Of a DNA stretch of 33,717 nucleotides, positions 25,676-33,717 are shown piece after piece (within the stretch, counting starts at the first letter, position 1; every line of letters starts with the position of its first letter). The notes under the pieces are model-generated. The model was given only the letters and a program-made list of their open reading frames with translations. It searched no databases and was not told the origin of the DNA. The DNA is from Pedobacter sp. (GTDB lineage: Bacteria > Bacteroidota > Bacteroidia > Sphingobacteriales > Sphingobacteriaceae): positions 1 to 33,717 of the forward strand of contig JANXVH010000079.1 of the NCBI GenBank assembly GCA_025351765.1, in the 5' to 3' direction. Made by a program: the position numbers and the translations under genes.

Positions 25676-27232
25676 TTACTTTACTTCCTGCATCAGCTTT
25701 TTTACCAAGGGCGAAATAACAATTAAGATAACACCAGCAATTAAGGAATATATAGCAAGTTGTTTATAACCATCAGTATAAGTAATCAATTTTTGAAGAG
25801 GCGTATCGTTTTCTCCGGCCTCAGATAAATTTGCACCTAATATACCCGCTACATATTGTCCGTAAGCACTTGCTAAAAACCACATACCCATCATCACACC
25901 CTGTAATTTAGGTGGAGAAAGCTTGGTCATGATAGATAGACCGATGGGAGATAAGCACAATTCGCCAATAGTAACTACAAAATAAGCAATAGTAAATATG
26001 TCTAAAGAAGCAATTCCACCTGGAGTAGCAAAAAATCTTGTAGCATAGAATATAAAATAGGCGCCACCCAAAAACAAAAAGCCTAAACCAAATTTAATTA
26101 TTGTGTTAGGCTCTATTTTTTTCTTAGCAAGACCAATCCAAATCAAGCCGATTAAAAACGCAAAGATAATAATGAAAAGTGAGTTGGCAGAGTTGTTAAC
26201 GCCATTTGGATCTAAAGTAAGCAAACCACCCAGCACCTTATTATCTAGGTTTCTTGCCGCAAACAAAGCTAAAGACCCACCGCTTTGTTCATAAATTCCC
26301 CAGAAAACGATAGAGAACATAATAAATACTAAGGCAGCCAGGAGTTTTTTTCTTTCAGCCAGGCCATATTTTGCCGTTTCAAAGGACAAATAAAGTAAAG
26401 CAGCCGGACCAATGGTGTACATAAACCAGTCGGTATACTGCGTTTTAGCAATCATGATCATAATTATCGGCACAACTGCAAGTGTGCCAGCATATACAGC
26501 ATAATCATGCCATTTTTTATTGATCGCCGTGCGTTTAACCAGCGCAGGTTCAGTTGGTATTTTATCATCAATTCCTGCAAAGGATTCTTCTGAAATATCC
26601 TGATCGGCAGTAGGAGGTAAGCCAATAGGTCCTAAACCTTTCTGAGTAAAAATAAAGTTAATCAAACTGATAGTCATCACTATAGCGGCCAGTCCAAATG
26701 CCAGATGCCATGAATATTCTTTGCCAATTGTGATACAGGCGTAACCACCTAATAATGCACCTATATTAATACCTGCATAGAACACGGAAAAACCTGCATC
26801 TCTGCGCGGATCATCAGAATGATATAATTTTCCTACCATAGTAGAAATATTGGGTTTAAAGAAACCAGTACCTACAACCGTAAAGCTGATGCCTAAAAAG
26901 AAAAACTGATTGGGATCATACGCTAATATGGCACTGCCAACAATCATTAATATGCCACCCCAAAACAAAGATTTTCTAAATCCCAGAATTTTATCAGCAA
27001 ATAGGCCTCCTATAAACGTAAAGGCATATACAAAAGCCTGAGTAGCTCCATATTGTAAATTAGCATCAACATCGTTCATCAACAGTTGGGTCACCATAAA
27101 GTAGGTAAGCATACCACGCATCCCATAAAAACAGAAGCGTTCCCACATTTCAGAGAAGAAGAGCGACCAAAGCTGCTTCGGGTATTTGCCTTTAAAATTC
27201 TGGATTTGATCCAGGGTTAAGTTTTCAGCCAT
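25676..27232 (-). CDS. POT/PTR family proton-coupled oligopeptide transporter (copy 1)
   Basis: A 518-residue inner-membrane transporter of the POT family, importing di- and tripeptides with protons. The helix 1 signature is ExxERFxxYG (EMWERFCFYG, 28-37), and FFKPNISTMVGKLY, FSVFYAGINIGALLGGY and ELCLSPIGLSIMTKL are other POT landmarks. About 14 membrane helices are expected. Its stop lies 32 nt before the Dpm1-like gene and its ATG 14 nt after the stop of the paralogous gene at 27247-28815, so the pair forms one transcription unit. Confidence 0.94.
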   Translation of the reverse strand: MAENLTLDQIQNFKGKYPKQLWSLFFSEMWERFCFYGMRGMLTYFMVTQLLMNDVDANLQYGATQAFVYAFTFIGGLFADKILGFRKSLFWGGILMIVGSAILAYDPNQFFFLGISFTVVGTGFFKPNISTMVGKLYHSDDPRRDAGFSVFYAGINIGALLGGYACITIGKEYSWHLAFGLAAIVMTISLINFIFTQKGLGPIGLPPTADQDISEESFAGIDDKIPTEPALVKRTAINKKWHDYAVYAGTLAVVPIIMIMIAKTQYTDWFMYTIGPAALLYLSFETAKYGLAERKKLLAALVFIMFSIVFWGIYEQSGGSLALFAARNLDNKVLGGLLTLDPNGVNNSANSLFIIIFAFLIGLIWIGLAKKKIEPNTIIKFGLGFLFLGGAYFIFYATRFFATPGGIASLDIFTIAYFVVTIGELCLSPIGLSIMTKLSPPKLQGVMMGMWFLASAYGQYVAGILGANLSEAGENDTPLQKLITYTDGYKQLAIYSLIAGVILIVISPLVKKLMQEVK

Positions 27233-27246
27233 TCTGAAAGTGTTAT

Positions 27247-28815
27247 TTATTTAACCCCGTGCATTAATTTCTTAACTAGAGGATGAAGCACCGTAATAAT
27301 AAGGCCGGCTACGATTGGAATCAATGTAAAAATGAGGAAAAATGTAGATAAACTATATTTTTTAGTAATCTCTTCAATCATACTTCCCGATGCACCAGCA
27401 AGTTTATTGCCCATGGCTATAAATAAATAATATACCCCAAACATAAATCCAATCCATTTAGCAGGAACCAGCTTGCTCACGTAGGAAAGGCCTACAGGCG
27501 AAATACAAAGTTCACCGAGTGTATGAAACAAATAAGCCAATACCAGCCAAATCAAACTTACTTTGATATCTGGAGAAGTGATGGCGGTGGCCGCATAGGC
27601 TAGAAAACCAAATCCAAGTCCGAGTAATACCAGACCCAAACCAAATTTAAAAGAAGCAGCAAGGTTATATTTACTTTCCCACCATTTAGAAAATACTGGG
27701 GCAAAGCAGATGATAAACAGCGAGTTAAGGATATTAAACCAAGAAGCAGCAATCTCAGTTGTTTCGGCAGCAAATTCACGTTGCACTTTCCATAGCACAA
27801 TAACCCAAATGATAGCAAAACTAATAGCGAGGATTATGTTTCCTACTTTATACTTTGCAAAGGTTTGTGTAAATAATTTAAACAGCACATAAGAAATGAT
27901 ACCCAATGGCACAATAGTTAACAGGGCATCTACAATTTTAAAGGTCATACCAGCATTTCCTGTCAAGATCCTAACGGTATTCTCTTTAGCAAAAATGGTC
28001 ATACTACCCCCGGCCTGCTCAAAAGCTGCCCAAAAAAAGATGGTAAAAATAGAAAATATCAACACTACAATTAACCTGTCCCTCACTATATTACCGGGCA
28101 CATGTTCATCAATCACTTCCGTATTCGGATTTAATCTTTCTTCTGCTGCTTTCAATTTTCTCTCTTCTCCAGGCAACAGCCCGATGTCACCAAAAATATT
28201 TTTAGTGAAATAAAACTGCAACATACCTAGAAACATAAATATCCCCGCCAAGCCAAAACCCCAGCTCCATGAAATCTTTTCGCCGATGTAGCCACAAATC
28301 ATGATACCTAAAAAAGCACCTGCATTTACACCCATATAAAAGATAGAATACGCACCATCTTTTTTCTCAGGAAAGTCCTTATACATTTTAGATACAATCG
28401 AAGTCATGTTCGGTTTAAACAACCCGTTTCCAACCATCAAACAGCCCAAACCAATGTATAAAAAAGCAGGGCTTTCCATGGCCATACTTGCATGGCCCAA
28501 TGTCATAATCAGTGCACCTAATATTACTGCCCAGCGGTATCCTAGTAGCCTGTCGGCAATTAAACCACCCAATACCGGAGTTAGGTAAACGCCCATGGTA
28601 TACGTGCCATATAACGTTAACGCATCGGCTTTAGACCATTCCCAGCCGCCGGCGGCTACGGTAGATGTTAAAAACAAGACAAGTAAGGCCCGCATTCCAT
28701 AATATGAAAACCGTTCCCACATCTCTGTAAAGAACAAAACGAACAATCCGGCAGGATGGCCGAGCACTTTACGCTCAAAAAAATTATTTGGGGTGTCCAA
28801 ACTCGTTGTACTCAT
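27247..28815 (-). CDS. POT/PTR family proton-coupled oligopeptide transporter (copy 2)
   Basis: A 522-residue paralogue of the downstream transporter. ExxERFSYYG is at 31-40, followed by GNGLFKPNMTSIVSKMY, YSIFYMGVNAGAFLG and GELCISPVGLSYVSKLVP. The two copies share the same motifs but diverge clearly in loops, for example the longer segment around residues 210-240 here, so the duplication is old and they probably differ in peptide preference. It is the first gene of the transporter pair, 76 nt downstream of the secreted-protein gene. Confidence 0.94.
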   Translation of the reverse strand: MSTTSLDTPNNFFERKVLGHPAGLFVLFFTEMWERFSYYGMRALLVLFLTSTVAAGGWEWSKADALTLYGTYTMGVYLTPVLGGLIADRLLGYRWAVILGALIMTLGHASMAMESPAFLYIGLGCLMVGNGLFKPNMTSIVSKMYKDFPEKKDGAYSIFYMGVNAGAFLGIMICGYIGEKISWSWGFGLAGIFMFLGMLQFYFTKNIFGDIGLLPGEERKLKAAEERLNPNTEVIDEHVPGNIVRDRLIVVLIFSIFTIFFWAAFEQAGGSMTIFAKENTVRILTGNAGMTFKIVDALLTIVPLGIISYVLFKLFTQTFAKYKVGNIILAISFAIIWVIVLWKVQREFAAETTEIAASWFNILNSLFIICFAPVFSKWWESKYNLAASFKFGLGLVLLGLGFGFLAYAATAITSPDIKVSLIWLVLAYLFHTLGELCISPVGLSYVSKLVPAKWIGFMFGVYYLFIAMGNKLAGASGSMIEEITKKYSLSTFFLIFTLIPIVAGLIITVLHPLVKKLMHGVK

Positions 28816-28886
28816 GTTAGTTTTTTAGTAAATATAGTCAGTTCAGTTAGTTCAAAGTGCAAGATAGCTACCTGTAGCCATACTTT

Positions 28887-28894
28887 CAAACTTA
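28887..28894 (-). promoter_or_regulatory. Candidate -7 box upstream of the POT pair
   Basis: On the minus strand this reads TAAGTTTG, an exact TAnnTTTG match, about 70 nt before the transporter ATG at 28815. It overlaps the stop codon of the upstream gene. No matching -33 TTG is seen. Confidence 0.3.
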
Positions 28895-29815
28895 TAGCTT
28901 TTTTACGGCTTTAGTATTTTTGTCCTTTGGATCAATGTAAAAATCGTCCAAAACACTGGGATCGTTTTTCAGTTCAACGTTTTCGACAAGCTTTAATCTT
29001 CCATTCACAACTTTGTAGGCATCAAAGCTTAAATCTGAAGCGTAATATTCAAAATTGCCAACCACTTCTTCAGAAAAAGGTGCAAGATGATCAAAAACAA
29101 TCATGTTTACGCTTTTATCCATAGTTAAAGTCATAGAATTAAGCTTATTATATTCAAAAATGACCCTGCTTTTGGTGTTGCCGGGTTTTAAGCCCTCAAA
29201 AACAGGTTTGCCAAATACAGGTTCTCCTTTATCAAAAGAAATAACTTCCAGCACCTTTTTGGTAGTTTTACTGCTATTGCCTTTCCATCCAAGCAATACA
29301 AAATATGGCGCTTTGCCAGGTACAACTACCGGAATAATCTCATAATAACGTGCGCCAAACCAATTTTTACTACCAGTAACCTCATTAATATCAGTAAAAT
29401 TGTCTGTATTGTCTATCAGGGGGAATAATTTAAGTTTACCATCTTTAGTAGCCATTTGAATGGCACCAAAAAAGCGGTAACTACCATCATCAATGGGCAG
29501 TTGCCATGAAAAAATACGGAAAGAATTATCTGGCGATTTTAAAATGCTTACCCTTTGTAGCGAATCAAAAGAATAATTAAAGGAAGATTGAGTTTTTAAG
29601 GAGTTGACCAATGTTTTAATAAATGCGGCATTTTTTGCGAAACGCATTCCCGTACTCGGTGTGGCTGCGGTTTCATTGCTAAGCATAATCAGGGAATCTT
29701 GATACTTACTCATAATAGCAGCATTGTTAAAGTTAAAGCTATGCTGAGCATTGACCCCGCCCGCAAAAAAGCAGAACATACAAATAACTACCAAAGTGCG
29801 AATGCCTTTATTCAT
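28892..29815 (-). CDS. Secreted protein of unknown function coupled to thiolase
   Basis: A 307-residue protein with a Sec signal peptide ending FAGGVNA (about 1-24) and no lipobox. I recognise no named domain. The mature part looks like a soluble beta-rich protein: SFRIFSWQLPIDDGSYRFFG, then KNWFGARYYEIIPV, APYFVLLGWKGN and SRVIFEYNK. It contains no evident catalytic motif. Its ATG follows the thiolase TAA directly (TAAATG), so translation is coupled to a cytoplasmic enzyme with no obvious functional link. The POT genes begin 76 nt after its stop. Confidence 0.8.
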   Translation of the reverse strand: MNKGIRTLVVICMFCFFAGGVNAQHSFNFNNAAIMSKYQDSLIMLSNETAATPSTGMRFAKNAAFIKTLVNSLKTQSSFNYSFDSLQRVSILKSPDNSFRIFSWQLPIDDGSYRFFGAIQMATKDGKLKLFPLIDNTDNFTDINEVTGSKNWFGARYYEIIPVVVPGKAPYFVLLGWKGNSSKTTKKVLEVISFDKGEPVFGKPVFEGLKPGNTKSRVIFEYNKLNSMTLTMDKSVNMIVFDHLAPFSEEVVGNFEYYASDLSFDAYKVVNGRLKLVENVELKNDPSVLDDFYIDPKDKNTKAVKKL

Positions 29816-30994
29816 TTAACTTAAATTTTCTATTACTATAGCACTCGCGCCACCGCCACCATTACAGATGCTTGCTACGCCTATTTTTCCGTTATTTTGT
29901 GTTAAAACCGACAATAGTGTTACTACTATCCTGGCACCAGAGGCACCAAGGGGATGCCCCATTGCTACCGCACCACCATAAATATTTACCCGCTCCTCAT
30001 CTAAACCCATCTCTTTATTATTTGCAAGTGAAACTACGGAAAAAGCCTCATTAATTTCAAAAAAATCTACATCTGCAATATGCTTTCCCGCCTTGGCCAA
30101 AGCTAAAGGAATAGCCTTAGCAGGAGCGGTAGTAAACCATTCTGGCGCCTGTTGGGCATCGGCATAACCCAAAATCCTGGCAAGCGGCTTTAAACCCAAT
30201 TCAGCGGCCTTATCTGCGCTCATTAAAACCAACGCTGCGGCTCCATCATTTAGCGTAGAAGCATTTGCAGCCGTAACAGTACCATCCTTTTTAAATACAG
30301 GCTTTAAACCCGGTATTTTATCAAACTTAACAGCAAAAGGTTCCTCATCTTTATCAATTAAAGTAATATCGCCCTTACGATCTTTAACTTCTACTACTAT
30401 AATTTCATGATCGAAATTCCCATTCTGTTGAGCCTGCTGAGATTTTTTGTAGGAACCAATAGCGAAAGTATCCTGATCTTCCCTGCTAAAACCGCATTTT
30501 TCGGCACATAATTCGGCAGCAGTGCCCATGTGATAGTCGTTATAAACATCCCATAGGCCATCTTTTACCAGACCATCAATAATTTGTCCGTGGCCTAAAC
30601 GGTAGCCATTTCTGGCCTTATCAAGATAATAAGGGACATTACTCATGCTTTCCATACCACCGGCCACAATAATATCTTGCTGACCGAGGGCAATACTTTG
30701 AGCTGCAAGCATGATTGCTTTAGTACCCGAAGCACAAACTTTATTGATGGTAGTAGTTGGGATATCAGGCAAGCCGGCAAATTTAGCAGCTTGTGTTGCG
30801 GGTGCTTGCCCCAAATTTGCGGAGAGCACATTACCCATATAAACCTCTTGTACATCCGAAGGTTTTATGCCTGCTTTTTTTACCGCTGCTTTTATAGCAA
30901 ACGCACCCAATTGTGGTGCAGAAAACCCCGATAATGAGCCTCCAAAACTGCCTATTGGTGTTCTTACTGCCGATACTATTACTACCTCTTTCAT
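29816..30994 (-). CDS. Acetyl-CoA C-acetyltransferase (thiolase)
   Basis: A 392-residue thiolase interconverting acetoacetyl-CoA and acetyl-CoA. The nucleophile is C87 in [10 protein letters not shown], and the acid/base pair is H347 in [12 protein letters not shown] and C377 in [11 protein letters not shown] start at 31000 is also possible, but the ATG at 30994 gives [15 protein letters not shown], which aligns with AtoB-type N-termini, and overlaps the stop of the upstream regulator gene as ATGA. It could serve acetoacetate use together with the CoA transferase at 12551-13919, or run in the biosynthetic direction. Confidence 0.94.
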   Translation of the reverse strand: MKEVVIVSAVRTPIGSFGGSLSGFSAPQLGAFAIKAAVKKAGIKPSDVQEVYMGNVLSANLGQAPATQAAKFAGLPDIPTTTINKVCASGTKAIMLAAQSIALGQQDIIVAGGMESMSNVPYYLDKARNGYRLGHGQIIDGLVKDGLWDVYNDYHMGTAAELCAEKCGFSREDQDTFAIGSYKKSQQAQQNGNFDHEIIVVEVKDRKGDITLIDKDEEPFAVKFDKIPGLKPVFKKDGTVTAANASTLNDGAAALVLMSADKAAELGLKPLARILGYADAQQAPEWFTTAPAKAIPLALAKAGKHIADVDFFEINEAFSVVSLANNKEMGLDEERVNIYGGAVAMGHPLGASGARIVVTLLSVLTQNNGKIGVASICNGGGGASAIVIENLS

Positions 30995-31173
30995 CTCCAT
31001 TTGTCTGTATTTTTATTTACACGCTTTTTTCTTTTGGCTCTTAGCGCTCCATTTAATAAGAATTCAATCTTCCCGTTTATATACCTAAAAACGGTAACCG
31101 CCCATTGCTCAATTGCCTTAAGCAAGACAGAGTTAACCTGCAATATAAATGCTTTTTTATCTTTATCAGACAT
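30991..31173 (-). CDS. Small Arc-like ribbon-helix-helix protein
   Basis: A 60-residue protein, too short to be noticed easily, but with the Arc-type pattern. A beta strand near residues 6-13 (KKAFILQV) is followed by helix A (LLKAIEQWAVTVF) and helix B beginning at the N-G turn (INGKIEFLLNGAL), then a basic tail. Sphingobacteriaceae carry many such small Arc-family proteins of unknown target. It is probably a dimeric DNA-binding regulator. It overlaps the thiolase start by ATGA (or by 10 nt if the thiolase starts at 31000), so the two are translated together. No toxin gene is adjacent. Confidence 0.75.
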   Translation of the reverse strand: MSDKDKKAFILQVNSVLLKAIEQWAVTVFRYINGKIEFLLNGALRAKRKKRVNKNTDKWR

Positions 31174-31461
31174 ATTTACTATTCGCCTTGTACTAGGGAT
31201 ACAATGTGCTAGTATTTAATTAGGGCTTGGATCAGAACAAATTATAGCCTGCTTTCCTACATGTTCCGCCTTAATGGCTTATTTTCTCCTACAATTGTCC
31301 CCTAAAAGAATCATTTAGTGGGAGAAAGGTAGTATTTAGGTGGGAGCGGGCAAGGATAAGTACATAGCCATCTATATATTAGTACCAATTCTACTCCGTA
31401 TATAAATTAAGGGAGTGACGAAAAAATATGTTATTTTTGAATATATCAATCTAAAATCATT
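31174..31461. promoter_or_regulatory. Intergenic region with repeated TTTAG..GGG motifs
   Basis: This 288-nt gap between the divergent regulator and 7TM-HD genes contains no ORF I would support. It holds three related motifs: TTTAGGGG on the minus strand (31306-31299), TTTAGTGGGAG (31314-31324) and TTTAGGTGGGAG (31335-31346). The last two start 21 bp apart, two helical turns. The first two also form an imperfect inverted repeat, flanked by TTTCTCC (31283-31289) and GGAGAAA (31321-31327). TAGTATTTA occurs at 31210 and 31330. This looks like an operator region, perhaps for the adjacent ribbon-helix-helix protein. Confidence 0.4.
31432..31439 (+). promoter_or_regulatory. Candidate -7 box for the 7TM-HD gene
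   Basis: TATTTTTG is an exact -7 consensus match, 22 nt before the TTG start at 31462. No -33 TTG is found at the normal distance, so activation by another factor or a weak promoter is possible. Confidence 0.35.
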
Positions 31462-33540
31462 TTGGCTAAAATAAAAAAGAGTCCTCATAGAGTGCTTTAC
31501 AGAAAATATTCATCAAACATTAAATATGTGACGATGGTGCTTTCTGTTTTTCTTATCACTGCTTTTTTACCCAAGCAACCCCGCTTTAGGTATGAATTTG
31601 AAAAAGGCATAATCTGGAAGAACAAAGACTTGGTGGCTCCCTTCAGCTTTGCTATTTTAAAGACTACACCCCAAATTACTATTGATAAAAACGACGCTTT
31701 AAATAATATATTGCCCATCTATACTTTCAATACTGGAATGGTTAAGGAAGTAGAAGATGTGTATTTAAACGAATTTGATGTAAAATGGAGAAGCAGCGGA
31801 TTGCCTGAAAATGAGAAGGCTGGCTATAAAAAATATTCTTTTAATCTCCTTAAATTGGTGTATGATAAAGGCATAATTGCCCTTAATGTAAAGCATCAGA
31901 AACAAGGTAAGATTTACGATTTCTCGCTGGTTGAAAATAATGTAAGTAAGACATTAAGTTCGGGCGATGTTTTTACCGTTCAATCTGCACTGGAGTATTA
32001 CGGCAACACCTTTAAATCTGTTAATCTTAAAATTAGAGAAACTATCCTAAATCTGGTTGAGGATCATTTGCAGGCAAATATTGTTTTTAATGAGAAAATA
32101 ACTGCAATGGTTCAGCAAAATGCGGTTAACAGCTTGTCTACCACACGTGGTATGGTGCAAAAAGGCGAACTCATTATTGCAAAGAATAGTGTAATAGATG
32201 ATGAGATATATCAGAAACTTCAGTCTTTTAAAGAAATATATGAGGCGCAAACCAAAACGATAGGAGATAGCAAGCTGGTTTATTTTGGGCAAATTCTGCT
32301 GGTTGGCTTTATTGTAAGTTTGCTGATGGTATTCCTTAAGTTGTTTAGGAAAGATATTTTTGCGGATAACAGGCAACTTACCCTAATTCTACTAGTAACC
32401 ACAACGATGCTGGTATCTTTAACATGGGCCATTAAGTTGAATTTGCCAAGTTTATATTACATTCCTTTTTGCATAGTACCTATTGTTATCAGGATCTTGT
32501 TTGACACAAGACTAGCCCTTTATCTGCATTTATTGGTGATATTGATAGCCGGATTTTTTGTGCCCAATAGTTTTGAATTTGTGTTTTTTCAAACCACTGC
32601 GGGTATGGTGGCAATTTACAGCATCAGGAACCTCGTGAAAAGAGAGCAACTTCTTTTGTCGGCGCTATTTATACTTTCTGCTTATTTTATTTCATTTGTA
32701 GGTATTGCGTTATTAAGGGAAGGCTCAATAACGGCTATTGAGTGGAGTAATTTTGTGCCTTTTATTATTAGCGTATTACTGTCTTTACTTGCCTATCCAT
32801 TAATTTATGCTTTTGAGCGTGTGTTCGGGATCACGTCTGATATTGCCTTAATTGAATTGACCAATACCAACAATAAACTATTGCGCGAGTTGGCTTTTAA
32901 GGCGCCAGGCACGTTTCAACATTCCCTGCAGGTAGCCAATCTTGCTGAAGCCGCTATATTTAAGATTGGAGGAAATTCACTGCTGGTAAGGGCAGGAGCA
33001 TTGTACCATGATATTGGTAAGATTGAAAACCCACAATACTTTATAGAAAACCAAAACACGGCCGTTAGTCCGCATGATAAGCTTCCTTACGAGCAAAGTG
33101 CACAGATCATCATTAAGCATGTCCATAAGGGAATAGAAATTACCAGAAGGCACCAGCTACCTGAAAGTGTAGTAGACTTTATAAGAACTCACCACGGAAA
33201 CACGCGTGTAGATTATTTTTACCAGAGTTTTTTAAAGAATTCGCCGGAAAAGTTTGTTGATGAGAACATATTCCGTTATCCCGGACCGATTCCTTTTTCT
33301 AAAGAAACGGGTGTTTTAATGCTGGCAGATTCCGTAGAGGCGGCTTCAAGAAGCCTTAAAAATCCGGATGCACAAAGCATCAACGCCTTAGTTGAACGTA
33401 TTATTAACTATAAACTAGAGCAAGATCAGCTAGATAATTGCGATATTACGTTAAAAGATATAGAAACTATAAAGCTGATTTTCAAGACTATGCTTATGAG
33501 TATCTATCATGTGCGCATAGATTATCATCAAACACTGTAA
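31462..33540 (+). CDS. 7TMR-HDED/HD membrane phosphodiesterase, PgpH-like
   Basis: A 692-residue membrane protein. One helix near 20-36 leads to an extracytoplasmic 7TMR-HDED domain (about 40-270), then a block of about seven helices (275-470) and a cytoplasmic HD domain. The metal ligands are complete: H487 (QHSLQVANLAEA), H516-D517 (YHDIGK), H553 (KHVHKG), H577-H578 (THHGN) and D623 (LADSVEAASR). PgpH-type proteins hydrolyse cyclic di-AMP, so second-messenger turnover is the likely role. The start is a TTG: an in-frame stop lies at 31438-31440, and the next ATG would remove part of the first helix. Confidence 0.92.
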   Translation: MAKIKKSPHRVLYRKYSSNIKYVTMVLSVFLITAFLPKQPRFRYEFEKGIIWKNKDLVAPFSFAILKTTPQITIDKNDALNNILPIYTFNTGMVKEVEDVYLNEFDVKWRSSGLPENEKAGYKKYSFNLLKLVYDKGIIALNVKHQKQGKIYDFSLVENNVSKTLSSGDVFTVQSALEYYGNTFKSVNLKIRETILNLVEDHLQANIVFNEKITAMVQQNAVNSLSTTRGMVQKGELIIAKNSVIDDEIYQKLQSFKEIYEAQTKTIGDSKLVYFGQILLVGFIVSLLMVFLKLFRKDIFADNRQLTLILLVTTTMLVSLTWAIKLNLPSLYYIPFCIVPIVIRILFDTRLALYLHLLVILIAGFFVPNSFEFVFFQTTAGMVAIYSIRNLVKREQLLLSALFILSAYFISFVGIALLREGSITAIEWSNFVPFIISVLLSLLAYPLIYAFERVFGITSDIALIELTNTNNKLLRELAFKAPGTFQHSLQVANLAEAAIFKIGGNSLLVRAGALYHDIGKIENPQYFIENQNTAVSPHDKLPYEQSAQIIIKHVHKGIEITRRHQLPESVVDFIRTHHGNTRVDYFYQSFLKNSPEKFVDENIFRYPGPIPFSKETGVLMLADSVEAASRSLKNPDAQSINALVERIINYKLEQDQLDNCDITLKDIETIKLIFKTMLMSIYHVRIDYHQTL

Positions 33541-33546
33541 TTTTTT

Positions 33547-33576
33547 TTTGCAAACATCAATGAATTGCTATATTTG
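33547..33576 (+). promoter_or_regulatory. tRNA-Ser promoter
   Basis: TTTG at 33547-33550 and TATATTTG at 33569-33576 are separated by 18 nt. Both boxes match the Bacteroidota consensus without mismatch. Transcription would begin near 33582, about 22 nt before the tRNA. It is the best promoter in the window. Confidence 0.7.
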
Positions 33577-33603
33577 CAACCTCAAAAGGGAGCTTTTGAG
33601 ATT

Positions 33604-33690
33604 GGAGGGATGCCTGAGTGGCCGAAAGGAACAGTTTGCTAAACTGTCGTACTGGCAACGGTACCGAGGGTTCGAATCCCTCTCTCTCCG
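33604..33690 (+). tRNA. tRNA-Ser (anticodon GCT)
   Basis: An 87-nt class II tRNA. The 7-bp acceptor stem is GGAGGGA with TCTCTCC (one G-T pair) and the discriminator base is G. The anticodon stem ACAGT/ACTGT encloses TTGCTAA, giving GCT at 33638-33640, which reads AGC and AGU. A long variable arm (around 33647-33665) and the T-loop GGTTCGAATCC confirm serine type. The CCA end is not encoded. Confidence 0.97.
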
Positions 33691-33717
33691 CTTTGTACGT
33701 CATAAAACATATCAAAA

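Noticed and set aside
25676..28815. Tandem transporter genes as a sign of a mobile element
   Set aside because: No terminal repeats, integrase or transposase; divergence indicates an old duplication.
30991..31173. Toxin-antitoxin locus around the ribbon-helix-helix protein
   Set aside because: The neighbour is a full-length thiolase, and no small toxin-like gene lies on either side.

Overview
The window is a stretch of Bacteroidota chromosome, most likely from the family Sphingobacteriaceae (Pedobacter-like). The protein families present (DUF4296, DUF2723, TIGR02757, the THUMP-like/PG1098-type methyltransferase, a short Arc-like ribbon-helix-helix protein) are typical of that group. DNA is AT-rich, leaders lack strong Shine-Dalgarno sequences, TTG starts are used, and several promoters carry the Bacteroidota -7 box TAnnTTTG. 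I see no insertion sequence, prophage, CRISPR array or toxin-antitoxin locus. Most of it is core genome.

Layout. 1-2820: 5'-truncated membrane-anchored trypsin-like protease, strong terminator, DUF72 protein, 1-Cys peroxiredoxin, bidirectional terminator. 2827-9536 (minus): DUF2723 membrane glycosyltransferase-like protein, then the overlapping chain yggS > GNAT > aspartokinase > methyltransferase. 9607-13919 (plus): DUF4296 lipoprotein, mutS2, both CoA-transferase subunits. 13920-15705 (minus): LysM/double-psi protein overlapping uridine kinase. 15918-18300 (plus): Dps and a UbiD-family decarboxylase. 18332-20749 (minus): Gly/Tyr-rich lipoprotein and an OmpP1/FadL-like barrel. 20853-24906 (plus): proS, a cystathionine gamma-synthase/lyase family enzyme, TIGR02757 and a YdeI-like protein. 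24903-31173 (minus): Arc-like regulator > thiolase > secreted unknown protein, then two tandem POT peptide transporters and a Dpm1-like glycosyltransferase. 31462-33690 (plus): 7TM-HD cyclic-dinucleotide phosphodiesterase and tRNA-Ser(GCT).

Functional threads. CoA transferase plus thiolase can convert acetoacetate to acetyl-CoA. The Dpm1-like enzyme and the DUF2723 protein could be donor synthase and transferase of a protein O-mannosylation route. Aspartokinase and the PLP cystathionine enzyme belong to aspartate/sulfur amino-acid metabolism. Peroxiredoxin and Dps handle oxidative stress. The cell envelope is represented by three lipoprotein or secreted proteins, the LysM protein and the barrel.

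The least explained parts are the overlapping regulator-thiolase-secreted protein operon with repeated TTTAG..GGG motifs upstream, the lipoprotein/FadL-like pair, and the hairpin just before the DUF72 gene. I found no clear novel defence or mobile system.
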